27,595 nt of DNA, from IMG/VR virus record IMGVR_UViG_3300030108_005810, positions 1 through 27,595 of that record; one strand, written 5' to 3'. This document shows, one piece after another, positions 15,289-22,053 of the stretch. Below the pieces are notes generated by a model. That model worked only from the letters and a program-made list of their open reading frames with translations, was not told where the DNA came from and ran no database searches. This DNA is from a virus. Each line of letters begins with the position of its first letter. Position 1 is the stretch's first letter. Position numbers and translations under genes: made by a program.

Positions 15289-15564
15289 ATGTGGGAAATG
15301 ATTGAAAGAATGGCTTCTGATAGACTGTGGATCTACACCGCACTTGTTGGATCGTTGTTTGGATTGGCATTTTCAACATATTTCAAATCAACACGCATAG
15401 GCCTATGGCTATATGCTAAGTTCGATACCATTGTCGATTATCTTGTTGACCGCTGGGGATGGACATGGTTACAACAACCTGAAGATGCTTGGCGTAAGAA
15501 ATATCCATATGTCACAAAGAAAATTGACCAACTTGAAAAACGTATCGAAAAATTGGAGAAATAA
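15289..15564 (+). CDS. Small membrane protein with C-terminal coiled coil
   Basis: A 91-residue protein with one likely transmembrane segment (about 14-31, YTALVGSLFGLAFSTYF). An aromatic amphipathic region follows (about 39-62, Trp/Tyr-rich), then a charged coiled coil (IDQLEKRIEKLEK). The ATG is one base after the preceding stop. Its place between spanins and other small membrane proteins makes a role in lysis or its timing (holin, antiholin or membrane anchor) plausible. There is no sequence proof. Confidence 0.6.
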   Translation: MWEMIERMASDRLWIYTALVGSLFGLAFSTYFKSTRIGLWLYAKFDTIVDYLVDRWGWTWLQQPEDAWRKKYPYVTKKIDQLEKRIEKLEK

Positions 15565-15565
15565 A

Positions 15566-15724
15566 ATGGTAACTTGGATAAAAGATAAGATCAAAAAACG
15601 TGATACACTACATGGGGCTGGAATAATTGTTGCTTGTTTATTAATAATTGCTTTTGGAAGCATGGCAAAAATTTTAGCATATGTTGGCATTGTTTATGGC
15701 TTATGGCAAATTTGTAAAAAATGA
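15566..15724 (+). CDS. Very small hydrophobic membrane protein (52 aa, holin candidate)
   Basis: The sequence reads MVTWIKDKIKKRDTLHGAG, then IIVACLLIIAFGSMA, then KILAYVGIVYGLWQICKK. It has a basic amphipathic N-terminus followed by one long or two short membrane segments and a basic tail. GGAG lies seven bases before the ATG, which selects this start over a longer frame extending back through the neighbouring gene. Its size and topology suit a small holin. The gene starts one base after the previous stop. Confidence 0.6.
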   Translation: MVTWIKDKIKKRDTLHGAGIIVACLLIIAFGSMAKILAYVGIVYGLWQICKK

Positions 15725-15727
15725 TTA

Positions 15728-16252
15728 ATGATTGTTGCCCTAGAAAATAAAAACAAAGTTTCATTATTAACTGGCAACATACCAAACTTTACTGACATTA
15801 AACAAAAAGTAAAATCAATCATAGATCTGTCTGAAGACGTACAAAAAAGCGGCACTAATTTAAAATGTAAAATGACGGACTGGAAACTGCATGAAACTCA
15901 GGAATGTTTTAAAAAGATTGCTGATGTAGTAAAAGATCACGTAACATTCCACCAAAGAAAACATCACAAAAGTGCTCATCCAATCACGGTTACTGATTGT
16001 TGGGGAGCTTTTTATCAAGGTGAAGATAAAGCTAAAGAACATTGCCACTATCCAGCTTTATGGAGTGGTGTAGCCTACATAGATTGTCCTACAGATTCCA
16101 AACCAACTGTTTTTCCTTCTTGCGGATACTCACATCCTGCAGAAGAGGGTACCTATATTATTTTCCCAGGATGGCTGAAACACTATGTAGAATCAGGCAG
16201 CCAGAGTAGATATATTGTTGCTTTTAACATGCGGGCACTAAATATTGTTTGA
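15728..16252 (+). CDS. 2OG-Fe(II) oxygenase-like protein
   Basis: A 174-residue protein with a double-stranded beta-helix pattern typical of phage 2-oxoglutarate/iron oxygenases. It has EHCHYPALWSGVAYID (104-119, providing H105 and H107), FPGWLKHYVE (146-155, with H152) and SRYIVAFN (160-167, with R161 to bind 2OG). Such proteins are abundant in marine T4-like phages and their substrates are mostly unknown. The start lies three bases after the preceding stop with no clear ribosome site, so coupling is likely. The position amid lysis genes is not informative for function. Confidence 0.72.
   Translation: MIVALENKNKVSLLTGNIPNFTDIKQKVKSIIDLSEDVQKSGTNLKCKMTDWKLHETQECFKKIADVVKDHVTFHQRKHHKSAHPITVTDCWGAFYQGEDKAKEHCHYPALWSGVAYIDCPTDSKPTVFPSCGYSHPAEEGTYIIFPGWLKHYVESGSQSRYIVAFNMRALNIV
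16237..16244 (+). promoter_or_regulatory. Possible late promoter ACTAAATA within the oxygenase 3' end
   Basis: ACTAAATA followed by seven bases and the ATG at 16252. It matches the spacing of the other late sites but lies in coding sequence, so chance is more likely here than elsewhere. Confidence 0.3.
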
Positions 16253-16545
16253 TGGCAGATATTAAGAAAAAAATCGAACTAGAACTTGAAGTTGACACAG
16301 CTACAACTGATTCATCTAAAAATCCTTTCCAATGGCTAATACATTTAGCCAAAGCAGTTGATTCTTGGAGAATTTTTCCAAGAGTTTTTATCAGCACATA
16401 CATCTTTTTACTTTATAAAGTGGTTATATGGTACATGGAACTTCCCAATCCAACGATAGAACAATCTGGGCTAGTTTCAATTGTAGTAGGTGCTGGAGCG
16501 GCTTGGTTTGGTTTGTACACCGGTACTTCAAAAAAAGACAAGTAA
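16252..16545 (+). CDS. Membrane protein with two transmembrane segments (holin candidate)
   Basis: A 97-residue protein with a charged N-terminus and two hydrophobic segments: IFPRVFISTYIFLLYKVVIWY (about 42-62, given as family-like text in two parts, IFPRVFISTYI and FLLYKVVIWY), and VSIVVGAGAAWFGLYTG (about 75-91). The WRIFPRxFIS block together with VGAGAAWFGLY is a combination I associate with a small membrane protein conserved in marine T4-like phages. It may be the holin that releases the endolysin. The ATG at 16252 shares its A with the previous TGA stop. The TTG just upstream is not preferred. Confidence 0.65.
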   Translation: MADIKKKIELELEVDTATTDSSKNPFQWLIHLAKAVDSWRIFPRVFISTYIFLLYKVVIWYMELPNPTIEQSGLVSIVVGAGAAWFGLYTGTSKKDK

Positions 16546-16555
16546 GTTACTTGTC
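16537..16555. repeat. Nine-base inverted repeat between the membrane-protein gene and dnaJ
   Basis: GACAAGTAA-G-TTACTTGTC is a perfect inverted repeat. It contains the stop codon of the upstream gene and ends three bases before the -35 box TTGACA. An A-run precedes it on the plus strand, which gives a T-run on the minus strand. It could be an intrinsic terminator, best formed for minus-strand transcripts, or an operator for the dnaJ promoter. Confidence 0.5.
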
Positions 16556-16557
16556 AT

Positions 16558-16585
16558 TTGACAGATAAGCATTATATAATATACT
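16558..16585 (+). promoter_or_regulatory. Sigma70-like promoter of the dnaJ-def-clp operon
   Basis: Consensus TTGACA (16558-16563), 16 bases, TATACT (16580-16585), six bases, then the ATG at 16592. +1 is expected at about 16591-16593, so this ATG would be at the transcript end. The ATG at 16586 would lie upstream of +1. Confidence 0.65.
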
Positions 16586-16591
16586 ATGGAC

Positions 16592-17416
16592 ATGGATCCT
16601 TACTTAACCTTAGGTGTTAACCAATCTGCATCCGATCAAGAAATAAAACAAGCATTTAGAAAACTTGCTGTCCAATATCATCCTGATCGTGGAGGAGATG
16701 AAAATAAATTTAAGGAAATTAACGAAGCATACGATAAAATAAAAACTGCCGATAAAAGGCAACAGTTTGAAGCATCAAAAAGATTTGGCGGAGATGGATT
16801 TAATTTTAATTTTTCCGAAGGCGATCCGTTGGACATGCAAGATATGTTCGCACAATTTTTTGGTGAAGGATTTCGACAAAATAGAAGATATCAAAGACGG
16901 CCACAAAATAAAAATATTCAAGTCAGTTTAGAAATCACTTTAGAAGATTCATTCCAGGGAGTCAAAAAATGGTTTACACTCGATCAATTGCCAAAAAAAG
17001 TTTCTGTAGATATTCCAAAAGGAATAGATTCAGGTCAAACAATAAGATACAAAGGTTTAGGAACCAATGCCATTAAAGAAGCGCCACCTGGTGATTTGTT
17101 GATAAAAATTTATGTGGTGCCGCACAAAACGTTTAAAAGAAATAAATTAGATCTGCACACAGAACATACTGTAAATTGTTATGATGCTATACTAGGAACA
17201 AAAATAATAGTTGATCATATAGACAAAAGTAAAATTACTGTAAAAGTGCCGGCTGGCACTCAACCTGGAACTACCATGCGTATTCCAGAACATGGTATGA
17301 GCAATGTAAACAATCAAGTTGGCCATTTGTATGTGCATATAAATGTTAGTATACCTACTAATTTAACAAAAGAGGATAAAGATGACATCGACAGAATCTC
17401 AAAAAAGTATTCTTAA
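16592..17416 (+). CDS. dnaJ: DnaJ-like co-chaperone (CbpA type, no zinc finger)
   Basis: A 274-residue protein starting MDPYLTLGV. The J-domain occupies about 1-62 with the HPD motif at 30-32 (QYHPDRGGDE), which stimulates DnaK ATPase. A Gly/Phe-rich linker (about 63-100) precedes the C-terminal substrate-binding domains (about 108-270), which have VSVDIPKGIDSGQTIRYKGLG, PPGDLLIKIYV and VKVPAGTQPGTTMRIPEHGM. There is no CxxCxGxG zinc finger. It should work with host DnaK. The ATG at 16592 is chosen over 16586 because of the promoter position. The deformylase gene overlaps its 3' end by 35 bases, so it heads a protein-quality-control operon. Confidence 0.88.
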   Translation: MDPYLTLGVNQSASDQEIKQAFRKLAVQYHPDRGGDENKFKEINEAYDKIKTADKRQQFEASKRFGGDGFNFNFSEGDPLDMQDMFAQFFGEGFRQNRRYQRRPQNKNIQVSLEITLEDSFQGVKKWFTLDQLPKKVSVDIPKGIDSGQTIRYKGLGTNAIKEAPPGDLLIKIYVVPHKTFKRNKLDLHTEHTVNCYDAILGTKIIVDHIDKSKITVKVPAGTQPGTTMRIPEHGMSNVNNQVGHLYVHINVSIPTNLTKEDKDDIDRISKKYS

Positions 17417-17900
17417 ACTTAACTTAGAGGGCAATCCTGTGTTAAGACACAAATTATCGGAAACTGATATAACACAAGATCTTGAATGGGATAAAATATC
17501 TGACTTAATGCACAGAACAATGGTAGCAGCTAATGGAATGGGTCTAGCGGCAAACCAAGTTAATGTAGGATTGAGAATGTTTGTAATGAACAGTGATGCT
17601 AAAACTTTTATCAATCCGCATATTATAGAAACTTCAAAAGAAAAACAATCACAAGAAGAAGGCTGTTTGTCTTTTCCAAATTTATTTTTTCAGGTCACAA
17701 GGCCAAAATATATTTTGGTTGAATATCATAATGAAAAATTAGAAGAAAAGGTTGACAGATTCGAAGATATATGGGCACAATGTATACAGCATGAAATTGA
17801 TCATCTCAACGGAGTGCTGTTTATTGATCATGCCAGTAAACTTAAATTAGATAGAGCAAGGATAAAACAGAGAAAAGCAAATGATACAAGCAGACGATAG
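17382..17900 (+). CDS. def: Peptide deformylase
   Basis: A 172-residue metalloenzyme that removes the formyl group from N-terminal methionine. All three motifs are present: GMGLAANQV (52-60), EGCLS (93-97, metal ligand C95) and QHEIDH (136-141, ligands H137 and H141, catalytic E138). It lacks the long C-terminal tail of some bacterial forms. Phage deformylases are known from marine T4-like phages. GAGGATAAAG gives a ribosome site within the end of dnaJ, with which it overlaps by 35 bases. Its own 3' end overlaps the Clp gene by 20 bases. It probably speeds maturation of phage proteins during late infection. Confidence 0.93.
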   Translation: MTSTESQKSILKLNLEGNPVLRHKLSETDITQDLEWDKISDLMHRTMVAANGMGLAANQVNVGLRMFVMNSDAKTFINPHIIETSKEKQSQEEGCLSFPNLFFQVTRPKYILVEYHNEKLEEKVDRFEDIWAQCIQHEIDHLNGVLFIDHASKLKLDRARIKQRKANDTSRR

Positions 17901-20094
17901 ACTAAAAGCAATTTTTGATGATGCTATTAAAATAGCAAGATCTAACAAACACGAATACATTACTTTAGAACATCTTCTTATGATAATGATTGCACAACCG
18001 GAAATCGAAGAAATGTGTAAAAACCATAAGAAAATGAATCTTGATAATTTAAAATTAGATTTGACTAATCATATAAAAGAAAAAATGAATGACATTAAAA
18101 CAAAAGATGATGTCTATCCAAAACGCACCCAGACCACTGATAGAGCAGTTAATAGGGCATTTACCACAGCAATTTTTCAAGGACATGAACAAGTAAGCGT
18201 TTTACATTTGTTACTTTCGTTTTTCAGTGAAACTGAATCATACGCAACCTTTTATCTACAGAAAAACCATTTCACGAAAAAACAAATTATAGATTATATG
18301 ACTGAATTTGGAGATGACAACATAGAAGAATCCAGAATATCATCAAAACAGGCATCAAAAATTTTAAAACAATACACAGTTAATCTGAATGAACAGGCGA
18401 AACAAAATAAAACATTCACTTGTATTGGCAGACAAGATGTAGTAAATGAAATTGTGCTAGTGTTGGGAAGGAAAATAAAAAATAATGCAATAATGATAGG
18501 CGATCCTGGTGTAGGAAAAACTGCCATAGCAGAAGGACTAGCACATATGATTGTAAACAATCAAGTACCAGACGTTTTAAAAGATCATATAATTTATTCG
18601 GTCGATGTAGGATCACTGATAGCAGGATCCAAGTACAGAGGTGACTTTGAAGAACGCCTTAAGGTATTGTTGAATGTACTAGAAAAAAATAACAAAGCAA
18701 TAATGTTCATAGATGAAGCACACATGATGCATGGAGCAGGGTCAGGTGGGCAAGGTGGCGTTGATCTTGCTAACCTATTGAAGCCACATCTAGCTAGAGG
18801 TGATTTAAAAGTTATTGCTTCGACAACTTGGGAGGAATATAGAAAACATTTTGAAAAAGATAGAGCATTAATGCGTAGATTCGCAAAGGTAAACATTGAA
18901 GAGCCTTCAATTGACCATGCTAAACAAATCATGCACGGATTGAAACAACAATTTGAAGCATATCATAATGTTAAAATCACAGATGAATCAATAGACGCCT
19001 GTGTAGATTATGCGGTGAAGTACATAACCGATAGGCAACTTCCTGATAAATCAATTGATGTATTAGATCGAGCATGTGCTAAAGCTAAAATATTTGACGC
19101 TTTTAGAGATGTAGATACTAAAGATATTCAAGAACAAGTTTCAAAAATATCTGGAGTCAAATTTGAATCTATTATCCAAACTAAGACAGAGTCTTTGGAA
19201 AATTTAAATGAAACAATTAAAACGCAGGTGTTTGGACAGGATGATGTAATCGAAAAGCTTGTAGATACAGTTTTGATTGCCCAGGCCGGACTTAAACAGG
19301 AAAACAAGCCGATTGGATCATTCCTATGCGTTGGACCAACCGGTTGTGGCAAGACAGAAACTGCTAGACAACTTGCTGAAGGAATGAATGTTCCACTTGT
19401 TAAATTTGACATGTCAGAATATCAAGAGAAACATGCGGTGGCGAAACTAATTGGTGCTCCTCCAGGTTATGTAGGATATGATGATGGAACAACTGGATCT
19501 GGACAGTTAATCAATGAATTAGAAAAACATCCTAATGCTGTAATATTATTCGATGAAGTAGAGAAAGCACATCGAGATGTAATGACCATTCTATTACAAG
19601 CAATGGACGATGCTGTAATCACAGCATCAAATGGCAAAAAAGTTAAATTAAACAATTCAGTATTGCTTTTAACTTCTAATCTTGGAGCAGAAGACATGCA
19701 GGCGAATACTCTTGGATTTATGGAAAATGAAACACACGATGGTGAAATCGATATCAATAATTATTTTTCCCCAGAATTCAGAAACAGACTCGATGCTGTG
19801 CTAAGATTTAATCCTTTAGATAAACCAACCATGAATTATATTGTAGACAAATTTATTAAACATTTGTCCACGCAAATAGCTGACAAAAATATAATTTTAA
19901 AATTAAGTGATAGTGCTAAAAAACAGTTAATAGAAGAAGGATTCAATGTGAAAATGGGAGCAAGACCTCTACAACGTGTGATTAATAATAGGATAAAATT
20001 GCCTTTATCAAAACAAATACTATTTGAATCATTACATGACGTGACACTTACGATAAGTTTTGACAAAAACAAAGATGAGTTTACTATAGGATAA
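17881..20094 (+). CDS. clpA: ClpA-type AAA+ protein unfoldase
   Basis: A 737-residue double-AAA+ ATPase of the Clp/Hsp100 class. It has an N-terminal Clp-N-like domain (about 1-140). AAA-1 has Walker A GDPGVGKT (207-214) and Walker B FIDEAH (276-281), with the pore-type segment SKYRGDFEERL. AAA-2 has Walker A GPTGCGKT (485-492), GAPPGYVGYD, Walker B FDEVEKAH (557-564), SNLGAED and sensor-2 GARPLQR. The long ClpB coiled-coil M domain is absent, so it is ClpA/ClpC-like. In AAA-2 the tripeptide LGF (611-613) lies where ClpA and ClpX carry the ClpP-docking loop, so it may feed host ClpP. The gene overlaps the deformylase by 20 bases. The start MIQADDRLK fits the N-domain. Annotation as clpB is the main alternative. 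Confidence 0.9.
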   Translation: MIQADDRLKAIFDDAIKIARSNKHEYITLEHLLMIMIAQPEIEEMCKNHKKMNLDNLKLDLTNHIKEKMNDIKTKDDVYPKRTQTTDRAVNRAFTTAIFQGHEQVSVLHLLLSFFSETESYATFYLQKNHFTKKQIIDYMTEFGDDNIEESRISSKQASKILKQYTVNLNEQAKQNKTFTCIGRQDVVNEIVLVLGRKIKNNAIMIGDPGVGKTAIAEGLAHMIVNNQVPDVLKDHIIYSVDVGSLIAGSKYRGDFEERLKVLLNVLEKNNKAIMFIDEAHMMHGAGSGGQGGVDLANLLKPHLARGDLKVIASTTWEEYRKHFEKDRALMRRFAKVNIEEPSIDHAKQIMHGLKQQFEAYHNVKITDESIDACVDYAVKYITDRQLPDKSIDVLDRACAKAKIFDAFRDVDTKDIQEQVSKISGVKFESIIQTKTESLENLNETIKTQVFGQDDVIEKLVDTVLIAQAGLKQENKPIGSFLCVGPTGCGKTETARQLAEGMNVPLVKFDMSEYQEKHAVAKLIGAPPGYVGYDDGTTGSGQLINELEKHPNAVILFDEVEKAHRDVMTILLQAMDDAVITASNGKKVKLNNSVLLLTSNLGAEDMQANTLGFMENETHDGEIDINNYFSPEFRNRLDAVLRFNPLDKPTMNYIVDKFIKHLSTQIADKNIILKLSDSAKKQLIEEGFNVKMGARPLQRVINNRIKLPLSKQILFESLHDVTLTISFDKNKDEFTIG

Positions 20095-20098
20095 TAAA

Positions 20099-20380
20099 AT
20101 GGAAAGTAAAATAATAAAATTTATGATTGATCATCAATATCTAAAAACAAACTGTATTATAAACGCAACATTTTCAGCTCCAGGCGTAGGTGGACTACCT
20201 GTGCAGGTCACAAAAGATCTGTTGTATGAAGACTGTGCTGAAACGCCAAAAGGAAAAATTTATGTCAAAGGCTGTGATCCAGAAAATCTAAGAGAATATG
20301 TGGTAGGAGCCTCAAAAGTACATCAACTTAATGGCATGGATCAAACAACTATCGAACGTCTGTATCCAGAGATGCCATAA
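20099..20380 (+). CDS. Hypothetical protein downstream of clpA
   Basis: A 93-residue protein without a recognised domain. It includes NCIINATFSAPGVGGLPVQV, GKIYVKGCDPENLREYVVGA and a C-terminal MDQTTIERLYPEMP. The ribosome site AGGA lies seven bases before the ATG, and the start is four bases after the Clp stop, so it is part of the dnaJ-def-clpA operon. It does not resemble the adaptor ClpS by eye. A link with the proteostasis genes is possible from position only. Confidence 0.55.
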   Translation: MESKIIKFMIDHQYLKTNCIINATFSAPGVGGLPVQVTKDLLYEDCAETPKGKIYVKGCDPENLREYVVGASKVHQLNGMDQTTIERLYPEMP

Positions 20381-20383
20381 ATA
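20376..20383 (+). promoter_or_regulatory. Late promoter motif CATAAATA, five bases before the ATG
   Basis: CATAAATA overlaps the stop codon of the previous gene and is followed by TACAC and the ATG at 20389. The T4 late geometry places +1 exactly on the A of the ATG. Confidence 0.6.
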
Positions 20384-20388
20384 TACAC

Positions 20389-20736
20389 ATGCCAACACTA
20401 TCCACAACAGTCCAGTCCCAGGTCAATGCTGACGATTCAACAGCCGCAACAATATCCGAAAAAGTAAAAGCAGATGGATATTATGGAAATGCTGACGGTT
20501 TACACACAGTATCTTATATTTGTTCATCAGATTTTGTTGGTACAATTAAGATGCAGGCATCATTAGCAACTGACCCAACTTCGGACGATTTTTTTGACAT
20601 TGACGGAACTGCTGTGGGAGATGGTTCTTCTGTAGTTGCAACAACTTACAAAAATTTTACAGGAAACTTTGTTTGGGTAAGATCTGTGGTAACTGTAACA
20701 ACAGGATCAGTAACCAAAATTCAACTTAACTTTTAA
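20389..20736 (+). CDS. Small virion-type protein
   Basis: A 115-residue beta-rich protein. YICSSDFVGTIKMQASLATD (about 48-67) and PTSDDFFDIDGTAVG form a block I associate with small structural proteins of marine phages, where it reads roughly sDFvGtIkiQaSLatdPtddDWF. Thr/Ser/Val-rich ends fit a particle surface or fibre protein. It has its own late promoter and stands alone between early-type units, so it is probably a separately transcribed late gene. Confidence 0.6.
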   Translation: MPTLSTTVQSQVNADDSTAATISEKVKADGYYGNADGLHTVSYICSSDFVGTIKMQASLATDPTSDDFFDIDGTAVGDGSSVVATTYKNFTGNFVWVRSVVTVTTGSVTKIQLNF

Positions 20737-20740
20737 ATTA

Positions 20741-20749
20741 TGATATAAT
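20741..20749 (+). promoter_or_regulatory. Extended -10 promoter before the cupin gene
   Basis: TGA-TATAAT, an extended -10 with TG one base upstream of a consensus hexamer. It is followed by seven bases and the ATG at 20757. No good -35 is present. A near-leaderless early transcript is predicted. Confidence 0.55.
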
Positions 20750-20756
20750 TATCTGC

Positions 20757-21101
20757 ATGATAGCAGGTAAAGTATGGGGAACCTCAGAACTAGTTGAACG
20801 CAACGGAGTGCTGGAATTTCACAGGATAGTAACAAACAAAGGCGGAGTATGTTCCAAGCATCTACATGAATATAAATGGAATGGTTTTTTTGTTGAGAAA
20901 GGAAAACTTTTAATAAGAGTCTGGCAGAAAGATTATGACCTATGTGATGAAACAATTCTTACCGACGGTATGTATACCAAAGTTAAGCCTGGACTTCTGC
21001 ATCAGTTTGAAGTGTTGGAAGATACCATTGCTTATGAATTATACTGGGCTGAATTTCCTGAAAAAGACATTCAACGAGACACGGTAGGTTACCAAAAATA
21101 A
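20757..21101 (+). CDS. Cupin-fold protein
   Basis: A 114-residue single-domain cupin. SKHLHEYKWNGFFVEKGKLL (about 34-53) holds the first motif (HxH with a downstream Glu and Gly), and VKPGLLHQFEVLED (about 78-91) gives the second (PGxxHxF). These residues normally bind a metal. Cupins of this size are common in marine phages with unknown substrates. Some relatives are sugar isomerases or dioxygenases, others only bind metabolites. The sigma70-like promoter suggests early or middle expression, unlike the late gene just upstream. The fold is fairly sure. The activity is not. Confidence 0.72.
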   Translation: MIAGKVWGTSELVERNGVLEFHRIVTNKGGVCSKHLHEYKWNGFFVEKGKLLIRVWQKDYDLCDETILTDGMYTKVKPGLLHQFEVLEDTIAYELYWAEFPEKDIQRDTVGYQK

Positions 21102-21113
21102 CAACACATACCA

Positions 21114-21141
21114 TTGACAAATTATTAATCAATAGTACAAT
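21114..21141 (+). promoter_or_regulatory. Strong sigma70-like promoter before the 66-aa gene
   Basis: TTGACA (21114-21119), 16 bases, TACAAT (21136-21141), six bases, then the ATG at 21148. This is the clearest consensus promoter of the window, and +1 is expected at the start codon. Confidence 0.7.
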
Positions 21142-21147
21142 GTTACT

Positions 21148-21348
21148 ATGAGCTTTGATGATAATATAAAAATCCACTGCACAGATAATGACAAGTGGGT
21201 TGATGCTAAAACTATAGATCACACTGATGGATGGGTAACTGCTGTAATTCAACCAGGAGATTTGAAAATTACATTGAAAAAAACAAAACCAAATATATAC
21301 GTAGGAAATATGGCTGGGTTTGAATTTGTTTACAATGCTTCCAACTAA
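21148..21348 (+). CDS. Small conserved-looking hypothetical protein, 66 aa
   Basis: Begins MSFDDNIKIHCTDNDKWVDA and continues with TDGWVTAVIQPGDLKITLKK and NIYVGNMAGFEFVYNASN. The compact beta pattern ends in YVGNMAGFEFV, a segment I have seen in small marine phage proteins. No function is known. It is expressed from a strong early-type promoter with no leader, which suggests a role early in infection. Its 3' end overlaps the next gene by 14 bases. Confidence 0.6.
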   Translation: MSFDDNIKIHCTDNDKWVDAKTIDHTDGWVTAVIQPGDLKITLKKTKPNIYVGNMAGFEFVYNASN

Positions 21349-21769
21349 AATTAATTGTGCTTATGATCATATATGGATTGATCATCCATTAAATGTAGAA
21401 TTTCAAATAGACGGCAGAACCATACACTTAGATGTTGGTGGTTTACAATCAAACAACTTTAATAAGACTATTAAACTTCAAGAAGGAGAACATGAATTTT
21501 GTATCAATATTTTTGGAAAAAATGAGTCAAATACAAAAATTAATGAATTAGGAAAAGTATTAGAAGACTCTTATATTCAATTGAAAAAAATTGACTTTGA
21601 CGGAGTTACTATCAACAGTATGATTAATGATGATGAACATTTTGCTAAATTTTATGTGAAAGACAGTGGGATTGTTAAGTCAAAAAGTTTAATTTTAGGT
21701 GAAAATGGGTGTTTAAAGTTTAAATTTGCTTGTCCTATACACACATGGTTGCTTGAAAAACTGTTCTAA
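21335..21769 (+). CDS. Hypothetical protein, 144 aa
   Basis: No recognised domain. The sequence looks like an all-beta or lectin-like protein: HIWIDHPLNVEFQIDGRTIH, IKLQEGEHEFCINIFGK and KKIDFDGVTINSMINDDEHF. The ATG at 21335 is chosen over an in-frame TTG at 21320. It overlaps the previous gene by 14 bases, so both come from the early-type promoter at 21114. Its last bases precede a late promoter at 21768. A carbohydrate-binding role is only a guess from the beta pattern. Confidence 0.5.
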   Translation: MLPTKINCAYDHIWIDHPLNVEFQIDGRTIHLDVGGLQSNNFNKTIKLQEGEHEFCINIFGKNESNTKINELGKVLEDSYIQLKKIDFDGVTINSMINDDEHFAKFYVKDSGIVKSKSLILGENGCLKFKFACPIHTWLLEKLF

Positions 21770-21775
21770 TAAATA
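21768..21775 (+). promoter_or_regulatory. Late promoter motif AATAAATA, five bases before the ATG
   Basis: It overlaps the TAA stop of the previous gene and is followed by CAAAC and the ATG at 21781. +1 is predicted on the ATG. Confidence 0.6.
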
Positions 21776-21780
21776 CAAAC

Positions 21781-22053
21781 ATGCATGATGAATCTCTAAG
21801 CCAAGCTATCACACAGATAATTTTCCACGATGATGACTTGTATAGACGTCATTTTATTCCAACTGAATTGTACATGCGTAAAAATCCGAAGGACAAAAAT
21901 AGAGTAATGGAGTTAGTTGATAATATGTGTATGAAATTTTCCAAAGAAAATAAAGTCCCTTATAGTATGATAACTCCTGAAGTAAAAAAACAAGTAGCTA
22001 TCAACCTGTACAAGGAAATGATCGAAGATGAAAATTACAGAAGTAGAACATAG
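21781..22053 (+). CDS. Small helical hypothetical protein
   Basis: A 90-residue helical protein. It contains IIFHDDDLYRRHFIPTELYM, MELVDNMCMKFSKEN and EVKKQVAINLYKEMIEDENY. No domain is recognised. It heads a late-type unit and overlaps the nucleotidyltransferase gene by 26 bases, which suggests tight coupling and perhaps co-function. It is possibly a virion or scaffold-like protein, but there is no direct evidence. Confidence 0.55.
   Translation: MHDESLSQAITQIIFHDDDLYRRHFIPTELYMRKNPKDKNRVMELVDNMCMKFSKENKVPYSMITPEVKKQVAINLYKEMIEDENYRSRT

Noticed and set aside
15413-15566. Upstream extension of the 52-aa membrane protein gene
   Set aside because: The extension lies wholly within the 91-aa gene in another frame, and a GGAG site marks ATG 15566 as the start.
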